A stretch of 64,000 nucleotides of DNA from Rhabdornis inornatus (lineage: Eukaryota; Chordata; Aves; Passeriformes; Rhabdornithidae). Positions within the stretch are counted from its first letter, which is position 1; each line of letters opens with the position of its first letter. The position numbers were made by a program, and so were the translations under genes. Positions 24,801-39,400 of this stretch are shown here, piece after piece. The stretch is taken from assembly GCA_013397075.1 (NCBI GenBank), contig VWZS01009631.1:428885-492884 (forward strand), written 5' to 3'. The notes beneath the pieces were generated by a model, which worked only from the letters and a program-made list of their open reading frames with translations, was not told the DNA's origin and made no database searches.

Positions 24801-27800
24801 TATGATTCTTATAGAAGGTGTAACAATGGATATCCAATCTTACTATAATATCATTTAAATCAAATTGCAAAACCACATTTTTTTATATTTAGCCAAAAAT
24901 CATAAAAAATTTGCATAGATAAAAAACTACTAATATTTTAAATTATATGCAATATTTTTTACTGTATAGCATTCAGATCAATCATATATTCCTAATCTTA
25001 ATCCTGTTCACATCCTGAGCAATTATAATTTCCTGGTCTTGGATGATGTTGAATAAACACTAATTTCACCACCAGAACCAATAATTTCCTAGCACTTCTT
25101 ACAGAGAACTGTACTAGAACAAATATGCGTAGCCCCTTATAAACACTGTTTTTAACATCTGATTTGTTAGCAATGACACTCTTAATATAGGTTTACATTC
25201 AAAGTATTTTGTTAGTATAGCCCTTAAAATTCAAGAATGTATAGAGTAGAAATCAGAAAACTGGTGGAAATCTCAAAAATCTTCACTGAAAACAACTCTA
25301 TGAGAAATATTTTTATTATTACCCTAACCAAGTTCTCTGGCATTTCAAAATAATATATTTTATATGGAAGTTAAATCAAAGGGGTTTTTAATGTTTAAAT
25401 GTAAAGTGCGAAATTCCAGTCTTATATCTAGAAGGAATTTTAAAGGTATATTTAAAGTTCTCAGAATTGGAAGTATGACAGAATAAAACTGAAGCTGACA
25501 TTTTTGCAGTTTGAAAATTATTTTTGGAGTAATTTGTCGGTTTATTCCCCTTATTCATTTAAATAGTATGGCAGAGGGAATGTGTTTATCATACTATGTG
25601 ATTCAGAAAAGGTTGCTATTTGCACAGAAGTAATATCTGCCTGAGCAGCTAAGCACCTGAAACACTACTGTGTTTATTATTTATTTATTATAATCCTTTA
25701 AGGATGATCATACTCATTCTTCAAAGAGAGTGATTAAGCAGAAGTACCATTCAAACATACAGAGAATCATAAGAGTAGGCTTTTTATTTTCTAGTAATAA
25801 GCAATTTAAACTTTATTCCCAACTAACATTTGGAAAATTTATGTTTTCTTCAAATAATTGCATTAATATAAGCCAGTACTGATATTTGGTTTCAGATAGG
25901 AACATACTATTATTCATTATTTATTAATCTTTATTTGCTGTTTGTAATTCTTTATTCTCTAAAGCTGATGATTACTTTCATTTAAGCAGGAAGGAAAGAA
26001 AGTAATACACAAGATCATTCACTCATGAGAAATAAGAATTTTTCAGTAGGTTAAACAGGCAGTTCATCATTTATTAATTTAGAGATAATTTACTTGTCAA
26101 TATTAAACAGTTAAAAATGCATCTTCCAAAAAAATAAAACTGAAATAAAAATAAAATCAGAAGTTCATGTGCTAAAAAAAAGGGAATTGATTAATTGATT
26201 CTTCTTCCTAGATCTGCTGTGATATCAACTGAGATGAAAAGCTGAGAAATAGGTTTCTATTCTAATTCCAAAATCTAGATAGTAGAAGTATTAAGAGGAA
26301 GTGTGAAAAAAAGTAAATTTTTGAGTCAAAAATAAAAGCAGGAAGCTCCATAACTTTGTGAATTTGTTTTGAATAAACATTCCACAGGGGTTTAAAAACA
26401 AAAAAAGTTTAAAAAGAGAAAAAAAAGGCAGGTTATTTAATTTGATGGCTTCATTTTCAGATATTGATCAAAAACTAGCATTTAAGTGTTTTAAATAGTT
26501 ATATTTTTAAATGCTTTACCTGTTCAGCAATACTTTTATAGTTTATGCATACGTTTGTCTATACCAAGTTCTTTTCAGCAAACCAAAATGGAAGCAAGAA
26601 GAAACAAACACAAAAGATGAATAGTCTACTCAGAACTTCTCTGACCCCTGCTACTCCCTCCACTCCTACTAAATATTTTTACCTTACTTTCCCCAGTACT
26701 CATGAGTTACTCAGCCAGTGCTGACTGGCCTCCATGGGTCTTTTGCTTATGAATTAATAGCAAAAAGACCCCCTGTGTGGAGACATGACTGACTGTACCT
26801 AAGAGTTCCATCAGCAGAGATAAATTAGACAACAACACTGCTTTGCTTTTGTCATGCTCCATCTCTTCAGGTCTGTTTATTTAAGTGAAAGCAAAAAACA
26901 ATTTCCACCAGCAAAAGTGCTGTAACTTTGACAAACAGATTGGAAGTCCACAGTGGTAGGTAAAAGCAGAAACCTCAACTGGCTCTGCAGGGCACTTGCC
27001 CGGACACCATATGTATCAGCTCTTAAGCTTCTGCTATATAAACACGATCTCTCATTGATGAACTTTAATATGTTTTTTCTGTGAGCTCTACATCCTTTGC
27101 AAAAACTCTTTTCTTCAACATTTCAACGTGACTGGAGAGAGTTTTACACTGCAGCACATCTTTTCTTTCACATATATTTCCCCACTGGAGCAAGTCTTTC
27201 TGACTTCTAATAAAAACTACATTTCAGAGTTTATCCATGTTATTTTCTTTTATTTAGGATAACTCTGGACAACAAAAAGTCTTCTTAGTGGTTCCCATGA
27301 CAACAACCTTTCAGTTACTAATCCTGAACATATGGCTGGAGTAAAAGAATGGTTCAGGGAGGTGCACCGCTACATACAGGAAGTTAAGTTAACCATAGGG
27401 ATGCCTTACAAAGCCCCTCCAATCAGTGGAATGACCCCTAGTGTGAAGGAAATTCAAGCAATTAGTGCAAACACTTCTCCCATTTAGTCTACTTGAGAGG
27501 TTTCAAAACTATTTTCTACATGCAAGAAATCAATGTTGTTTCAGCTGACTCCCTGAATGAGTGGAGTAGAGAATAAAGCACTAGGAATTTTTGCAAAGAG
27601 GCTGGCCAAAAACACATTTCAGGAATGACTAATACAATTTTTGTCACAAAAACTTCACCTAGGGATATAAGAAAATAATGGTTTGCACGGAAAGGAAATT
27701 CCGTGTATTAGAACAACTACTGTAGCTGGGAAAAAAAAGTGAAAAGTCTTTTGTGCACAAAATCTTTTAGAACCTGTAACTGATTCTGTTCTAAGTATGC

Positions 27801-30800
27801 AACAGGTCCCAGCCCTGTGTTTCACTGGTCCGTAAACCTATGGCTCTGGAGTCAGTATGCCTTAAGAAAATATTTCATAAAGTTACTCCTTTCTCATTAT
27901 CAATATTTCAGCTGCACATGGGCTACAAGGCTGGAATAGGCAATTATTAAAACACAACTTGTTAATCTTGAAATAAAATATCCTGGGTTTTAGCCAAGAA
28001 TTTTAGCAGACCGGTAACCTCAGTGATTCAGGCAACTAACACTGATCAACCAGTTACATAAGCTTATCTTTATCTAGAGGATTTGATGATTTAATGTGTG
28101 GGTGAAAGGTGACCTGAAGCTGAATTTTCAAAAAAACCCAGTACTCTTAAGAAAACACTTTATTCAAATTTTAAATGTGAATCAAGGGACTATAAATACA
28201 TATACTGTCAGATTATTTTCTAATTAATGATCAGCACTTGTAATTCACAGTGATATTCTTGTCAATGAAGATGTTTAGCGTCTGACACTTGGCCCTGAAG
28301 CAGTGCAAGCTCTGAAATGTTATTGAATTAAATGATTTGCTGGATTTCTCATGGTCATCCAAACTTCCATTGTGATGAAATACCTGGATACACAGCACAT
28401 TCCTGCAATCAGCATTGCATTGAATCTTTCAAATAATGGACACAGAGGAACTGTGTATAGAAAACTTTGGACAAGAATACAGTTAATTGGGCTAATTAAT
28501 TTATGCCTTTTTTATTCTTTTCTTACTAATTTAAAAGGGAGCAGACATAAAGAATAATATTCTAGGTCTGTTTTTTTTGTTGCAGAAATAAAACTGCAAC
28601 CCACTTTTATTAAGCAGGCCTGGATTCCCTTTGCGAAGGTGAACATAAGCAATAAAAAGAATCAGAGCACATGACTTCCTGCAGAGCCAGAAAGTAGCAA
28701 TGATAATGCAAGAGGCCCTTCCAAATCTGTCTTAAATGTATTTATCTTAACTTAAACATCGTAATTGCATAACACTATCTCTTATTCATTCAAAATACTT
28801 AATAATGTGTAGTTATCAGTATTAGTGTATATACATAGAAAACATTAAATACTTTATCTTCTTGCTCTAATTTACACATTGGTTAAAAAAAATGGAAGCT
28901 TCTTTTATTGTCTTTGAATGTGGTATATTCACCCTTTACATATAAAGACCTGGTACCAGTGGTACGGAGTCAACAGAGAGGCCTGGTAAGTTATATAAGC
29001 CTATTGCAGAATATTATCACATTGAATTTCTTTTATGCCTATGGATTAATCTATTCCTACATTTTTATTTCATCATCTCCAGCTCCAGACAGGATAGGTA
29101 CTATGGATTATCCTTATGATTTAGGTAAAACAGAACTAATGACAGAAGGTCTCTGTTAGGATTCAAAGCCAGCACATGCCCTCACATATCTGTATCAGTT
29201 GCTTTTGCCTAACTTTCAACACAAACCCACCTTTAGTCGAAATCTGATAAGGTACCTGATATAGCCACAGTTGAATGGATCCCTTATCTATAAAGCTTTC
29301 ATGGGATTTCATAATTCGAAACATTATTTATTTGTATTTGAGTCCTTTGAAGCTAATTTATCTACAAGAAAATTTTGAAAACCTTTTCCTATCCAAAGTC
29401 AGAGATAGTTGTGTATCCAAAAAAGTTATACACCTAATTACTTAATGAACAAGACATACTCAACCTTTCTGGGATAAATATTTCCATAACAATTTGTATT
29501 GATTTTGCATAAAGCTAGTCAGAATTATGAAAATCTTGGGCAGAATAATTTGCTTAAGCTTGTCTACAGCATTGCTGGAGAATCTGTAACCAAAACAAAG
29601 TAGTATCCTGTTACGTCTTTGATATATCCTTCGGGAATCTTGGGAAGGCTGAAATGCAAATCTCATTTTAAACACTCACACTTTAGGCAAGTGTGCAACT
29701 GATTATGCTTATTACCAATTAGAGGAGTAGTCAGACTTATCTCTATTGATCTTCAAGAAACAGACATTTTTGATTAAAATATCACTGTCTCTTGGAGGAG
29801 CTGGGGCCTGGATCCTGCACAAAACATGTTTTATGTTAGTCCAATTGTTTAAACAGTGCTTTCATATATACTAACATTAATTTGCCATGGAACTTTCAAA
29901 ATGATTGTACAGAAATTTCTTTGAAAACAAATCTGCATGTGGTTAGATCATGAAAATGTTTAATCATCTGTAAGTGTTTCCATTTCAAACTTTGCTAGAA
30001 TCTGGCCATAATTGTTACATGATTCTCCTTAAGGTATAATTGGAACTCTGTACTGAGGCTGACTGAAACCATTTGAGAACTACTGTAAATTATTAACAAA
30101 GGAAGGATCTGCCAAAGAACACACAAACCAGGTTGGCCATAGATGCAAATCCTCGGGTTTTGAAGATGGCCACGCTTGTCAGCTGAGTCCCACGAGTCAT
30201 ATATTTTTAATGGGAATGCAAAATTATTTTGTGTACAGGGTCAGGAAAGTGTAGTGTCTGCCTATCTTATATTCAAGTAACATCTTTTCCAATAAAAGAT
30301 ATTTTTCTTTGACAAGAGAAGCATTTTCAGAAGACTGAGGAAATCTTTTTAGTAGGCAAGTCTGTGTTTTCTGTTTCCTTATATTTTTCACAGGTAAAAA
30401 TATATGTGAGCCACTGCAGCTGCTGTGTGTATTATAAATATAATTTTATTCTTGTAGAATATCCAGTTCTCACAACAAAATTCAGATTTGTAATTTGGTT
30501 TTGAGCCTTTGAAATACAACAAGAGTTTATTCCTAATTTGTAATTAATTAAATAATCTTATAAGTTATTTTGTCTAAATTTATAACTCTGGATCCAGAAC
30601 CTGGTTTGGGATTATCTTCAACTTCTTTTCGGTCAAATTACAGTCAAAATGCTGGATGAAAGAGCAATGATTTAAGATAGGTGATTTTACCCAGAAAATT
30701 TTGCAGTAATTTTAAAGCAAATATATTCTGTACTGACTCACTCTTAAAAGTTTTAAAGACTGTCACGAAATTATAATCATGTGATGAAGCTACTGATAGG

Positions 30801-32769
30801 AAAGTGATAATTTGTATTCAACTCTTACATAGATCTTTGTTTCTCTTCCTTCTAAAGTTTTAAACAGTTACGGAAATATGACACATTTACAGCAAGCAAG
30901 CTTGGCACATAGGTCAAGTCAGCCCTAGAGGCAAGTATACGTTGCTGCTTATGATGTACTAAATCTATGAAAGCAAATATGTTTGGAGCCTTTTTGATGA
31001 TTAATGCTTCTTGCCTTTCTCAACTAGAACAATGCTGCATAGCTAAAGGAGAGTGGTATTCACTTACTGTAAAGAATATGCAAAAAAAATTATACACCCA
31101 AGCAGGTATATACCATTTTGGGAGAAGCAGCAAAATAGGTGCTTATGTGAAAATGCCTTCTTCCTAAATCCAGGAAATGTATGGAATACGAGATGGGGAG
31201 TGGATTCCTATTAGAAAGACATTTACCACATCTACTTGCTAGCAAAGTAACCTTTTCCATAGCTTCAGCCTTTTTGTTTAATGAGCAGAACAGAGAGACC
31301 AAGGACCTGAAGCTCTTTTATGAAGGCATGTCCAGTAAAATACTATATATAGGTCTGATTATTGAGGAGTAAAGGTCAGGCTTTGAACTACCTTCTGGCT
31401 TTCCTCCCAAAGCTAAAAATACAACCAACCCCAAGCGACAGAATAGATTTTCAATCATGATACTCATTTATGTCTTCTGAGTCTGTGATTCTTCCTTCAA
31501 ATCAATAAACCTTTATTTAGTATCGTAACAGTAGAAAACAAACTGTGTGGAAAATAGTTGTGTTCAAATATTTAGCTAAAAGTGTCAATCAGATACGTTC
31601 AACCTAGCATCAAGATAACACAGATGCAGGTGCATGAGTCTATTTCTCCGCAGAATGACCTTCCTAGCTTCACTTAACATTACAGGTAATTTACGATATG
31701 ACAGAATTACTCTAATGACACATAGGTACTGTTACAGTTCTTGACAAATTTTCAGTAGAGGATGTAGCTAATGGTTAATGAATCTATCCTTTGCCCACTA
31801 GCAACTTCTGCTAGCAAATATTCTTAATATATAATGCAAAATCCTACAGAAAGTAATTTTTTAAAATTTGGCAGTATTATTTGTGAAAGATTCATTAATA
31901 ATTTTGACTGCAGAAGTTCTCAAGTACTCATTTATCCACTTGTTCAGAGAGTATTTAATACAATTATCTCCATATTACATAAGTATGATTATGTGACTAA
32001 GAAACCGTTTTTTAACTAAAAATGGCACTTCAAAATTTGTGAAAATATGACTGGTAATTCAATATTTACTATTCCGAGGAAAAATAGATCTAAAAACATT
32101 AAATAATTTTACATATTTCAGAATTTCTAATCATATCCATTTCAGTGATCCCACTAATCAGTACATTCCTACCATATAATCTTACAGTTCCACAGGTGGA
32201 GAGTTCACGCTGGACTCAAGAAAAAAATGTGCAATTTCTTGTGGTGCATCAGGGGAACTAATTGATAACTCTTTGTTTCGGGAACAGGTCATATCTATTT
32301 ATTCCCTTCTAAATGGTGCCATGGTTTTAGCTACTCTTATGTCTTTATTTGTATAAAGTGAATCTGTGGACTTAGAGAGGCTGCCCTTCTGATAATGTAT
32401 AACCTGAAGCTTCTAAATAACAGCAGATTTTCCATGGTACTCTCAAAGATGGTAGACATGGAAAGAACTTACTTCTCAATTTTCCAATTATTTTCATTTT
32501 CTAGTCAAATTGTTGCAGCAGGAAAGAATACTCCAGTCTGAACAGTAATGACAGTACATAATGTAATGTAGATATATTCATCATCATTGAGACACTGATG
32601 AGGAGGTAGATGGAAATAACCATTGACTTGCTATTAATATTATTGCAAAGGATAAAAATAATCCTGTGAGTTTATAAAAAGTCTTTGAAGAGATGGGAAA
32701 GCTAACTGAAAAGCAGATCTTAGAAGGTAATTCAGTTGCAATGGGAATGTTAAGGCAGAAAGAACTTTG

Positions 32770-33060
32770 ATGCCACCAGTGACAGGAATCAAAGAACGGA
32801 AGAAGCTGAGTCAGGGGAGGTTTAGGCTGAATATCAGGAAAAGGCTTCTCACCCAGAGGGCAGTTGAGCACTGGAATAGGCTTCCCATGGATGTGGTCAC
32901 ATCACCAAGCTTGACAGAGTTCAAGAAGCGTTTGGACAATGCTCCTGGGTACATGGTGTGACTCTTGGTGTATCCTGCACAGGGCCAGGAGTTGAACTCG
33001 ATGATCCTGATGGCTCCCTTCCAACTCCCTTCCTTATTCTGTCATTCTATGGTTCTATGA
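32770..33060 (+). mobile_element. CR1 LINE 3' end with ORF2 C-terminal remnant
   Basis: This is the tail of a CR1 retrotransposon in + orientation. From 32767 a frame stays open to a TGA at 32959-32961 and encodes the C-terminal end of the CR1 ORF2 reverse-transcriptase protein, with the typical RAVEHWNRLP and EFKKRLDNAPG segments. A short 3' untranslated part follows, with the CR1 words GGGCCAGGAGTTGAACTCGA and CCCTTCCAACTC, and it ends in ATTCTATGGTTCTATGA, the terminal short repeat. The 5' side is truncated, as is normal for CR1, and the reverse-transcriptase and endonuclease domains are missing, so it is not mobile. A small deletion relative to the remembered consensus lies near 32785. 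The intact reading frame over about 60 codons suggests a moderate age. Confidence 0.92.
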
Positions 33061-33406
33061 AGTCCAACCTGCTTCTATTGCAGAGAATCACAACAAATAA
33101 GCTGTTTACTAAACTTTCATAATTTCAGCTTAGAAAAAAATTAGGGATTTTGGATCAACTGCTTGAAAGGCTGTTTCAGAACTTGATTGTTGCTGTGATT
33201 ATGTACATAAACATTCCTTTTGCTGTTGATGTTGACTTTGGCTGCTTAATTTTCTCGAACTAGAATGTCCGGAATGGTATTTAACATTTCATATCAAGTG
33301 TCAAGAGTGTCTTGTAAGTGAAACACATTTTAGGATATAATTTGTTTTTTATACAGCTTGTTTCCTAGTTAGCTGCTAGATTTGTATGTTGCCATCTTTA
33401 GTTATG

Positions 33407-33432
33407 TTGGAAGATATTATAATATCTTCCAA
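33407..33432. repeat. Perfect 26-bp palindrome
   Basis: TTGGAAGATATTA is followed with no spacer by its exact reverse complement TAATATCTTCCAA. After one mismatch on each side, three more pairs (TAT/ATA) extend the symmetry to 34 bases. The absence of a loop favours a DNA-level origin such as template switching, or a two-fold symmetric binding site, over an RNA hairpin gene. Confidence 0.95.
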
Positions 33433-36400
33433 TATACTGGACAACTTCAGCAAAACTACTTTATGGAACTAGAAGTTTTTCCAAGGTTACAAAATTGTTT
33501 CCAAACACCACTAATTCCATAGACTAGTATTGCACCAGTATACATTTGTGAATAGTTCTCGAGTGCCATTTAAACACTTACTTAACTGAGGTTTTAGTAA
33601 TCGTAGTACTCCTCTTTACACTGTCATATCTACTTCATTGATCAATGCAGGAAGCTTCATGAATGCAGATAACAGATTTTCCAGACATTTTGTAATTAGC
33701 ATTGCAAGATGGGCTATCATAATTGCTTCCTTGACAGTAGTTTCTCATAACTTATGTCTTGATATATAATGCATATCCTGTAATGCATTTCAACTAATCT
33801 GTCACTGTTGCAGTCAATCACCTTGAAACAGTGTCACAGGGCGAGTTGCTTTTGAGTCTAAAAGTTTTCTGTTTCAAAATTGTGTAGTATTACAGTAGGT
33901 AACATTGTTTTACAACCAGGCCTGCATAAACCCTGTGGGTATCAATGGAAGCAATCAAAGACTAATTCAAAATGTACACTCTTTTGTTGTTAGTGGAATA
34001 TGACTGATGTCAACAACAACTGTGTTACAGAATGAAAGTTTTACTTTTGTCTAAAAAGCAGTTGAGTTTTGACACCTGTTAATATTATCATTTAAGGAAT
34101 AATCCACACTGCCTTCACAAACAAAAGGGAATCACATAGTAGGAACAACTGATACACAGCTGAGGCAAAGCTTAAGCTGGACTTTCTGATATTGCCAAAG
34201 AAATGATCAGTGCTGGCAAAAGAAATTGACCCTGTATAACCTATTTAATAAGGTAGTCATGACTAGCTGTTTCTGAAAATGTATCTCGAACCATAAACAG
34301 CTTGTCAGTCATACTGAGACAAAAAAAAAAGCCTTGTACTCAGTCTGCTTCAAGTGCTTATTTTTGACCCCAGGTTTCTCACTTACTCAGTGGGATGTGT
34401 GTCTCTAGTGATCTGGAATAGGGAGGAGAATTGAGTTAATATTAGCTAGCCAAAAACCAGTTTAATTTTAGTTCACTGTGGTTTCACAGCCACACAATCA
34501 TCTGTATTTGTATAAAGTAACAAGCTGAATGAAGTGGAAATGAGCAGCCCAAGACTGGCCAGGACTACTTGTGTTTGCAGAAATACTGGCTTACATTGAT
34601 ATAAAACTTCTGCAAAATTTAGCCTTTAGCTGCACTGCCCAAAACTTCTATTCACATCGATCACGATCTATGACTAATCCTTGAAATTTTTAACACTGTA
34701 AAGGTGTACCAAAATATTAATGGAAAATCTTTTAATAAAGAAGATACTTCTAAAGATGAGCAGTGATTACCTATCAGCAATTTCTAAACACATACTCATG
34801 TATAATGATTGTATACATTTGTGAGTAAATTTGACCACTGGGTATTCCTATGCTTTGTCAGTATATAAGAATAATAGCTTGTAGATACAGGCAGCTTGAA
34901 GCTTCTCTCATCCTTCTTTCACTGTCACCAGTCTGCCTACTCTTGAATGACTGCAATTTGTACTGGCTGACACTAGCTACTGGTTTCATTCATCTGTATT
35001 TAGAATCCTTCCTCCACTTTCAAATGTAGTAGAGACAAACAGAATATCTAAGAGTGACCCTGGCCTCTTTTAGTACAAAACTGAGATGAAAACATATTTT
35101 AAAGAAAGCAAAAATTTCATTGGATTGAAAAAATGCAAATCTAGGCTAAGGTGTGGAGGCAATAGCATTAAATTAAAGTGTTAGCTAGGGAACAAAAGTC
35201 TTGAGTCAAAAAAATGCTTACAGTCTCCTTTTGTGTATGTCTGCACATCTGTCTTACAGACACCTCTCTCCCTCTTAGCCCTGCATCATCAGCTTTATCA
35301 GTGGCTCCCTCAATCATCATTTTTTCTCTGAAAATTCCCACCAACCTAGCACCTTGTCAGCTTTAGCTGGTGTAGCAATTGTAGCCATGGGGTTTCTCAA
35401 TTTGCTATATAGAGTAGTTCTGAGCACTGAGATAAATCACAGTGATAAGATGCGAGCTGCTGCTCTTCAGTAGCATCTCAGTGAGGGAGCTGCTCCAGCA
35501 TTAGAGCAAAGGTTAACAGTTAGAAAAATGTTAAAGACATATCATTCTCCTAACTATGTGATTTGGCTTATTTTTAGGTTTGGGCAGAAAAATCATCCAT
35601 TTCAATTCTAGACAGAATATTACTTCACTTAATGTTAGAATAACAACAACAATGTTACAACTACTTTCAATGACTTTATTCTTTCTTGCACAATACCTGC
35701 TCTTTTTATTTTGAAATAAAATTATTATATTTGAATTGGGTAGTCATTTTTTGTTATCCTTCATTTGATAAGAAAATAATTGCTCTTAACATGTTTTTGT
35801 ACAACACTGAAATAAAGTCCATTTACATGAATTTTCTTGTGGCAAGAATTTCATTCTTTTTTTCAGTACTTTGCTGGATTTTGTAAGCCTCCTTCCCCCA
35901 AACATCTCTCTAATTGCTTTCTGTTGAAAATATTTTTAGTTTTACTTGAAGATGTGATAAGCAGTAGTCTGTATAGAGAATTAAGTAATTTTTGGTTAAT
36001 AATACAATATTACAATAGCTCTTTTAACACCAGTAGATATTAAAAGAAGTCTAGTGCAAATGTGGCATTTAGTTTGTTAGCATGATTGAGTATGTGTTTT
36101 TTACTTAAGAAGTATACTAACCAGCAGGAAAACTTATAAATATATAGTAGTTTGGTGTCTAATCTTTTCAGTTTCTGTAGCAAAATAATTGGGGGTCAGA
36201 CACCTAATTTCCATTTTAGAAATTTAATTCCACCTTCAATATGCTTTTGGAGTTGTATTTAGATACCAGGTGAGGTGGGAAGGTTGACAGTGACAGGTAG
36301 ATGCAAAATGAGATTTTCTTCCATCATTCAGCACCAATGGTTTCTGAGTAGACATATGGATAGTCTAATAGGGTTATAAATGCCATTTAATTTACTAACA

Positions 36401-39400
36401 CTACTAGAATGGACTTTTAAAAATCTTGTAGTGTCATTCTCTTTCTTCACAGGCTTTTAAAGACAATATATATGTAAAAAGTCCATAAAATGCGCAAAGT
36501 ATTATTTAGAAGCAGCAGCTACCAGATGTAAGCAGCTAATGATTTCAGCAGCTTCCTGCTGGAAAAAAATAGTTGTCCGGCTAGACTTCATCCGTGGTCT
36601 GTGCTTTAAGGACTAAAGGTGATTGCTTTGGTAAAAGCTATTTGTATATTTTAACAATATTACAAAGCAAATATTTAGCAAATGCTTATTACTTTTTCAA
36701 ATACTGTAATCAAAACAAGATAATGCCAAGACGTAGTTGCAGGAAAAAAACACATTGGAAGGCAATTTCTATATGTACAAAACTGAACAGATGAGATTGT
36801 TAAATACGCCATATGAAGTCATTGTATAATGCATCTGTTCCAGAGTTACTGCAAGTGTGAGCTGTTGCAGGTGCAGACAGATCAACTAACAGTGGAACTT
36901 TCTCCACATAAAACTACATTTTTATTTTATTCCTACTACATTAGTAGCTATTTAAATTTAGGCTCTAATTGAGGCAGTCAGTCAGGGCACTACCAGTCAT
37001 GGGTTAAAAATAATGTGGTCTCCTTGATCTGTGGAAGCCAAAGCATTGGTATGGAGGTAGAACATGATACTGCATAGCTGTGTCTCAACCCAAAATGCAG
37101 GAAAATGTTTCAATCAAGATAAGTATCTGCCTAGAAAGTCAGTAGTAATAGCAAATAAATTTTAGAAATATTTTCAAGCCAAGTTCTACTGTGGCTTAAA
37201 CACATAGAATAAAAAAAAGAGGAGCCAAATTGCACATTTCAGTTTACACTGTAGTTACAGAGATACTAAGCTCTGGTGAGCTTGCACCACGTCTCACATT
37301 CCATGGGAAGGGCTGGTGTTGACACCCCAACCACTGAAGTACCACAAGGCTGACAGGCAACTCCTTTTAGCCATGCCAGTATCTTTTGGATATATACTCA
37401 GATTTCTGTTGCTAAGCACTCAGCATAGCTCATACTCATATAAGTCATGACTGTTTGATTCTGACATTTTAAATAATCACCTGAGACATGAAGCTACGTC
37501 AAAACCATCCAAAGCATGTATTTTGATAAGAAGAATGTAGAGCACTTCTATATTTCTATGTAAAATGAGTCAGCACAAAAAAAATAAAGTTGCTAGTTTA
37601 TCAACAACGAGAGCAGTAGGGTTTTCTGTTATTGCATAAAACAGAAAGATAAAATAATAACAAAGTAAAGTGGGGCAGAATCCTAAATTTAATAAAATTA
37701 TTGTTGACAGTAGTGTCTGGAAGCACTATCTCACAAACTATGTGCTGTGAGTTTTACCAAACCATGCTTTCCCGTCTGTGTGGTGTTAAAAACATCAAGA
37801 TGTAGGTGGCTGGAATTAAAACAGACTTTCATACCTACTGAGCAGTTAACCAAAGCATTCTTAGGTATCACAATAAAAAAGAAAACCCCCTCAATCACTA
37901 GTGTAAGCAGGAAAAATATTGTTTTCACGGTCTGAATTCCTTCCCATTTCCAAACAAGACTGTTAAATGGCAAAGGCAAAGAGCTGCTGAAGGGTTAAAC
38001 AGAGCTAAAGGCTGGAAACATGCAGTCATGTTTATGTGTATTCAGCTCAAACCATCTGCTGTTCATATGTGGAAGTTAGCAAATATGATATTGCATCATA
38101 GCAGAAGTTCTTGGGGGCAGGATAATGACTGTTCAAGATCAACCTGTTAGAAAAGGACCAAGCTGTATAGCAGATAAGGAAAAAATAAACCACAGTATAT
38201 TTAGGAGTCTGAGACAACAGAAGGATACAAGAGCAGACGGGTGAATTTACCAGTTAACTGCCATTCACTGAACTGCCATTATTTAGTTGTAATGAGATGC
38301 TCAGGAGAACTCTTATTTATCTGCATCATTTGTGAAAAAAACACTTCAAAACAATGTCTGAGTTTTAAGCACTGTACTCGGAGTCCTTTCTTCTGAGGTA
38401 CTAATTTTTAACTTTTAAAACTATCTACACAGGTAACAGGGAAGCAATTTTAAATTTTTATCTAGTACTTTGTACTTTGCACCAGCATATATTGGATTTT
38501 GAGAGGATAAGTACTGTTATTAATACAAATATTTTGTTTCCTAACATGTCTCCAACTTTTCTAGGAGAAGGATGAATATATACTTTTATTCTAAGATTCT
38601 TCTTTCAGCCAAAGTTTAGAACTTTGTCTGGCACCTAGAAAATTATCAAGGAAATTATTTCTGGCTCCATCTCATGAAACAGATGAGAAACTTTATTAGT
38701 ATAAATTGATTTGCAAGATAATTTTCATTTCTTTTTTCAGTAGAAGGGAAAAGATTGGAAGACAAGGTACATTGCATGTGCCACCACCATTTCTTTTCAG
38801 TAGCATGACCAGTTTTCTCACGTTGGGAGAAAGCACAGATGTTATGCAGACCCTTAGGGAATAATCTGTCTGTAGTAGAGGCAAAATTTCAATATATCTT
38901 GACTGTGTAGAAGATTCTTCTTGTGTTTCCTGAGGGTGTGAATGAAACGGAATATTTCTGGCAGATGAAGTTCCAAAGGGAAAATTATAAATAATGATGA
39001 ATTAAATAGTGCTGGAAAACTTAAAACAGCCCTGTGTGATTCAGAAAAAGAATGTAAACAGTTATTCACATTTTGTATCTTATTGCATGACAATTGCAGA
39101 TATGCAATATTGTGCTCCAATGCAGGCACAAAAGTATGAAGAGTTCAGGACTAGAAGGAATTAGACATAATTGCATGTTTACTAAAAAAATATAAAATTA
39201 TCCTTCTCTGCGTTAAAAATCATGTCAGCTTATAAAATTAGGCCTTAGCCATCTCAAGAGCACATTTTGACTTCCCACCCACAGCATTCTAAGAAACTAG
39301 GAAGAATTCTGCCTCTGTCATGTGAAAAGAAATACATATTGGATGATACTTGTCCAAAGCATCCTAGCTGCAAAGGAACAGAGCCCATACACTGGACTGG

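Larger units (their letters stand above)
18298..32769. other. Unique intron DNA, no gene seen
   Basis: Fourteen kilobases of AT-rich sequence hold no recognisable exon, RNA gene or large repeat. Three short tandem duplications (18626, 19170 and 21845) are listed separately. All open frames are under 85 codons and none carries a known motif. Confidence 0.55.
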
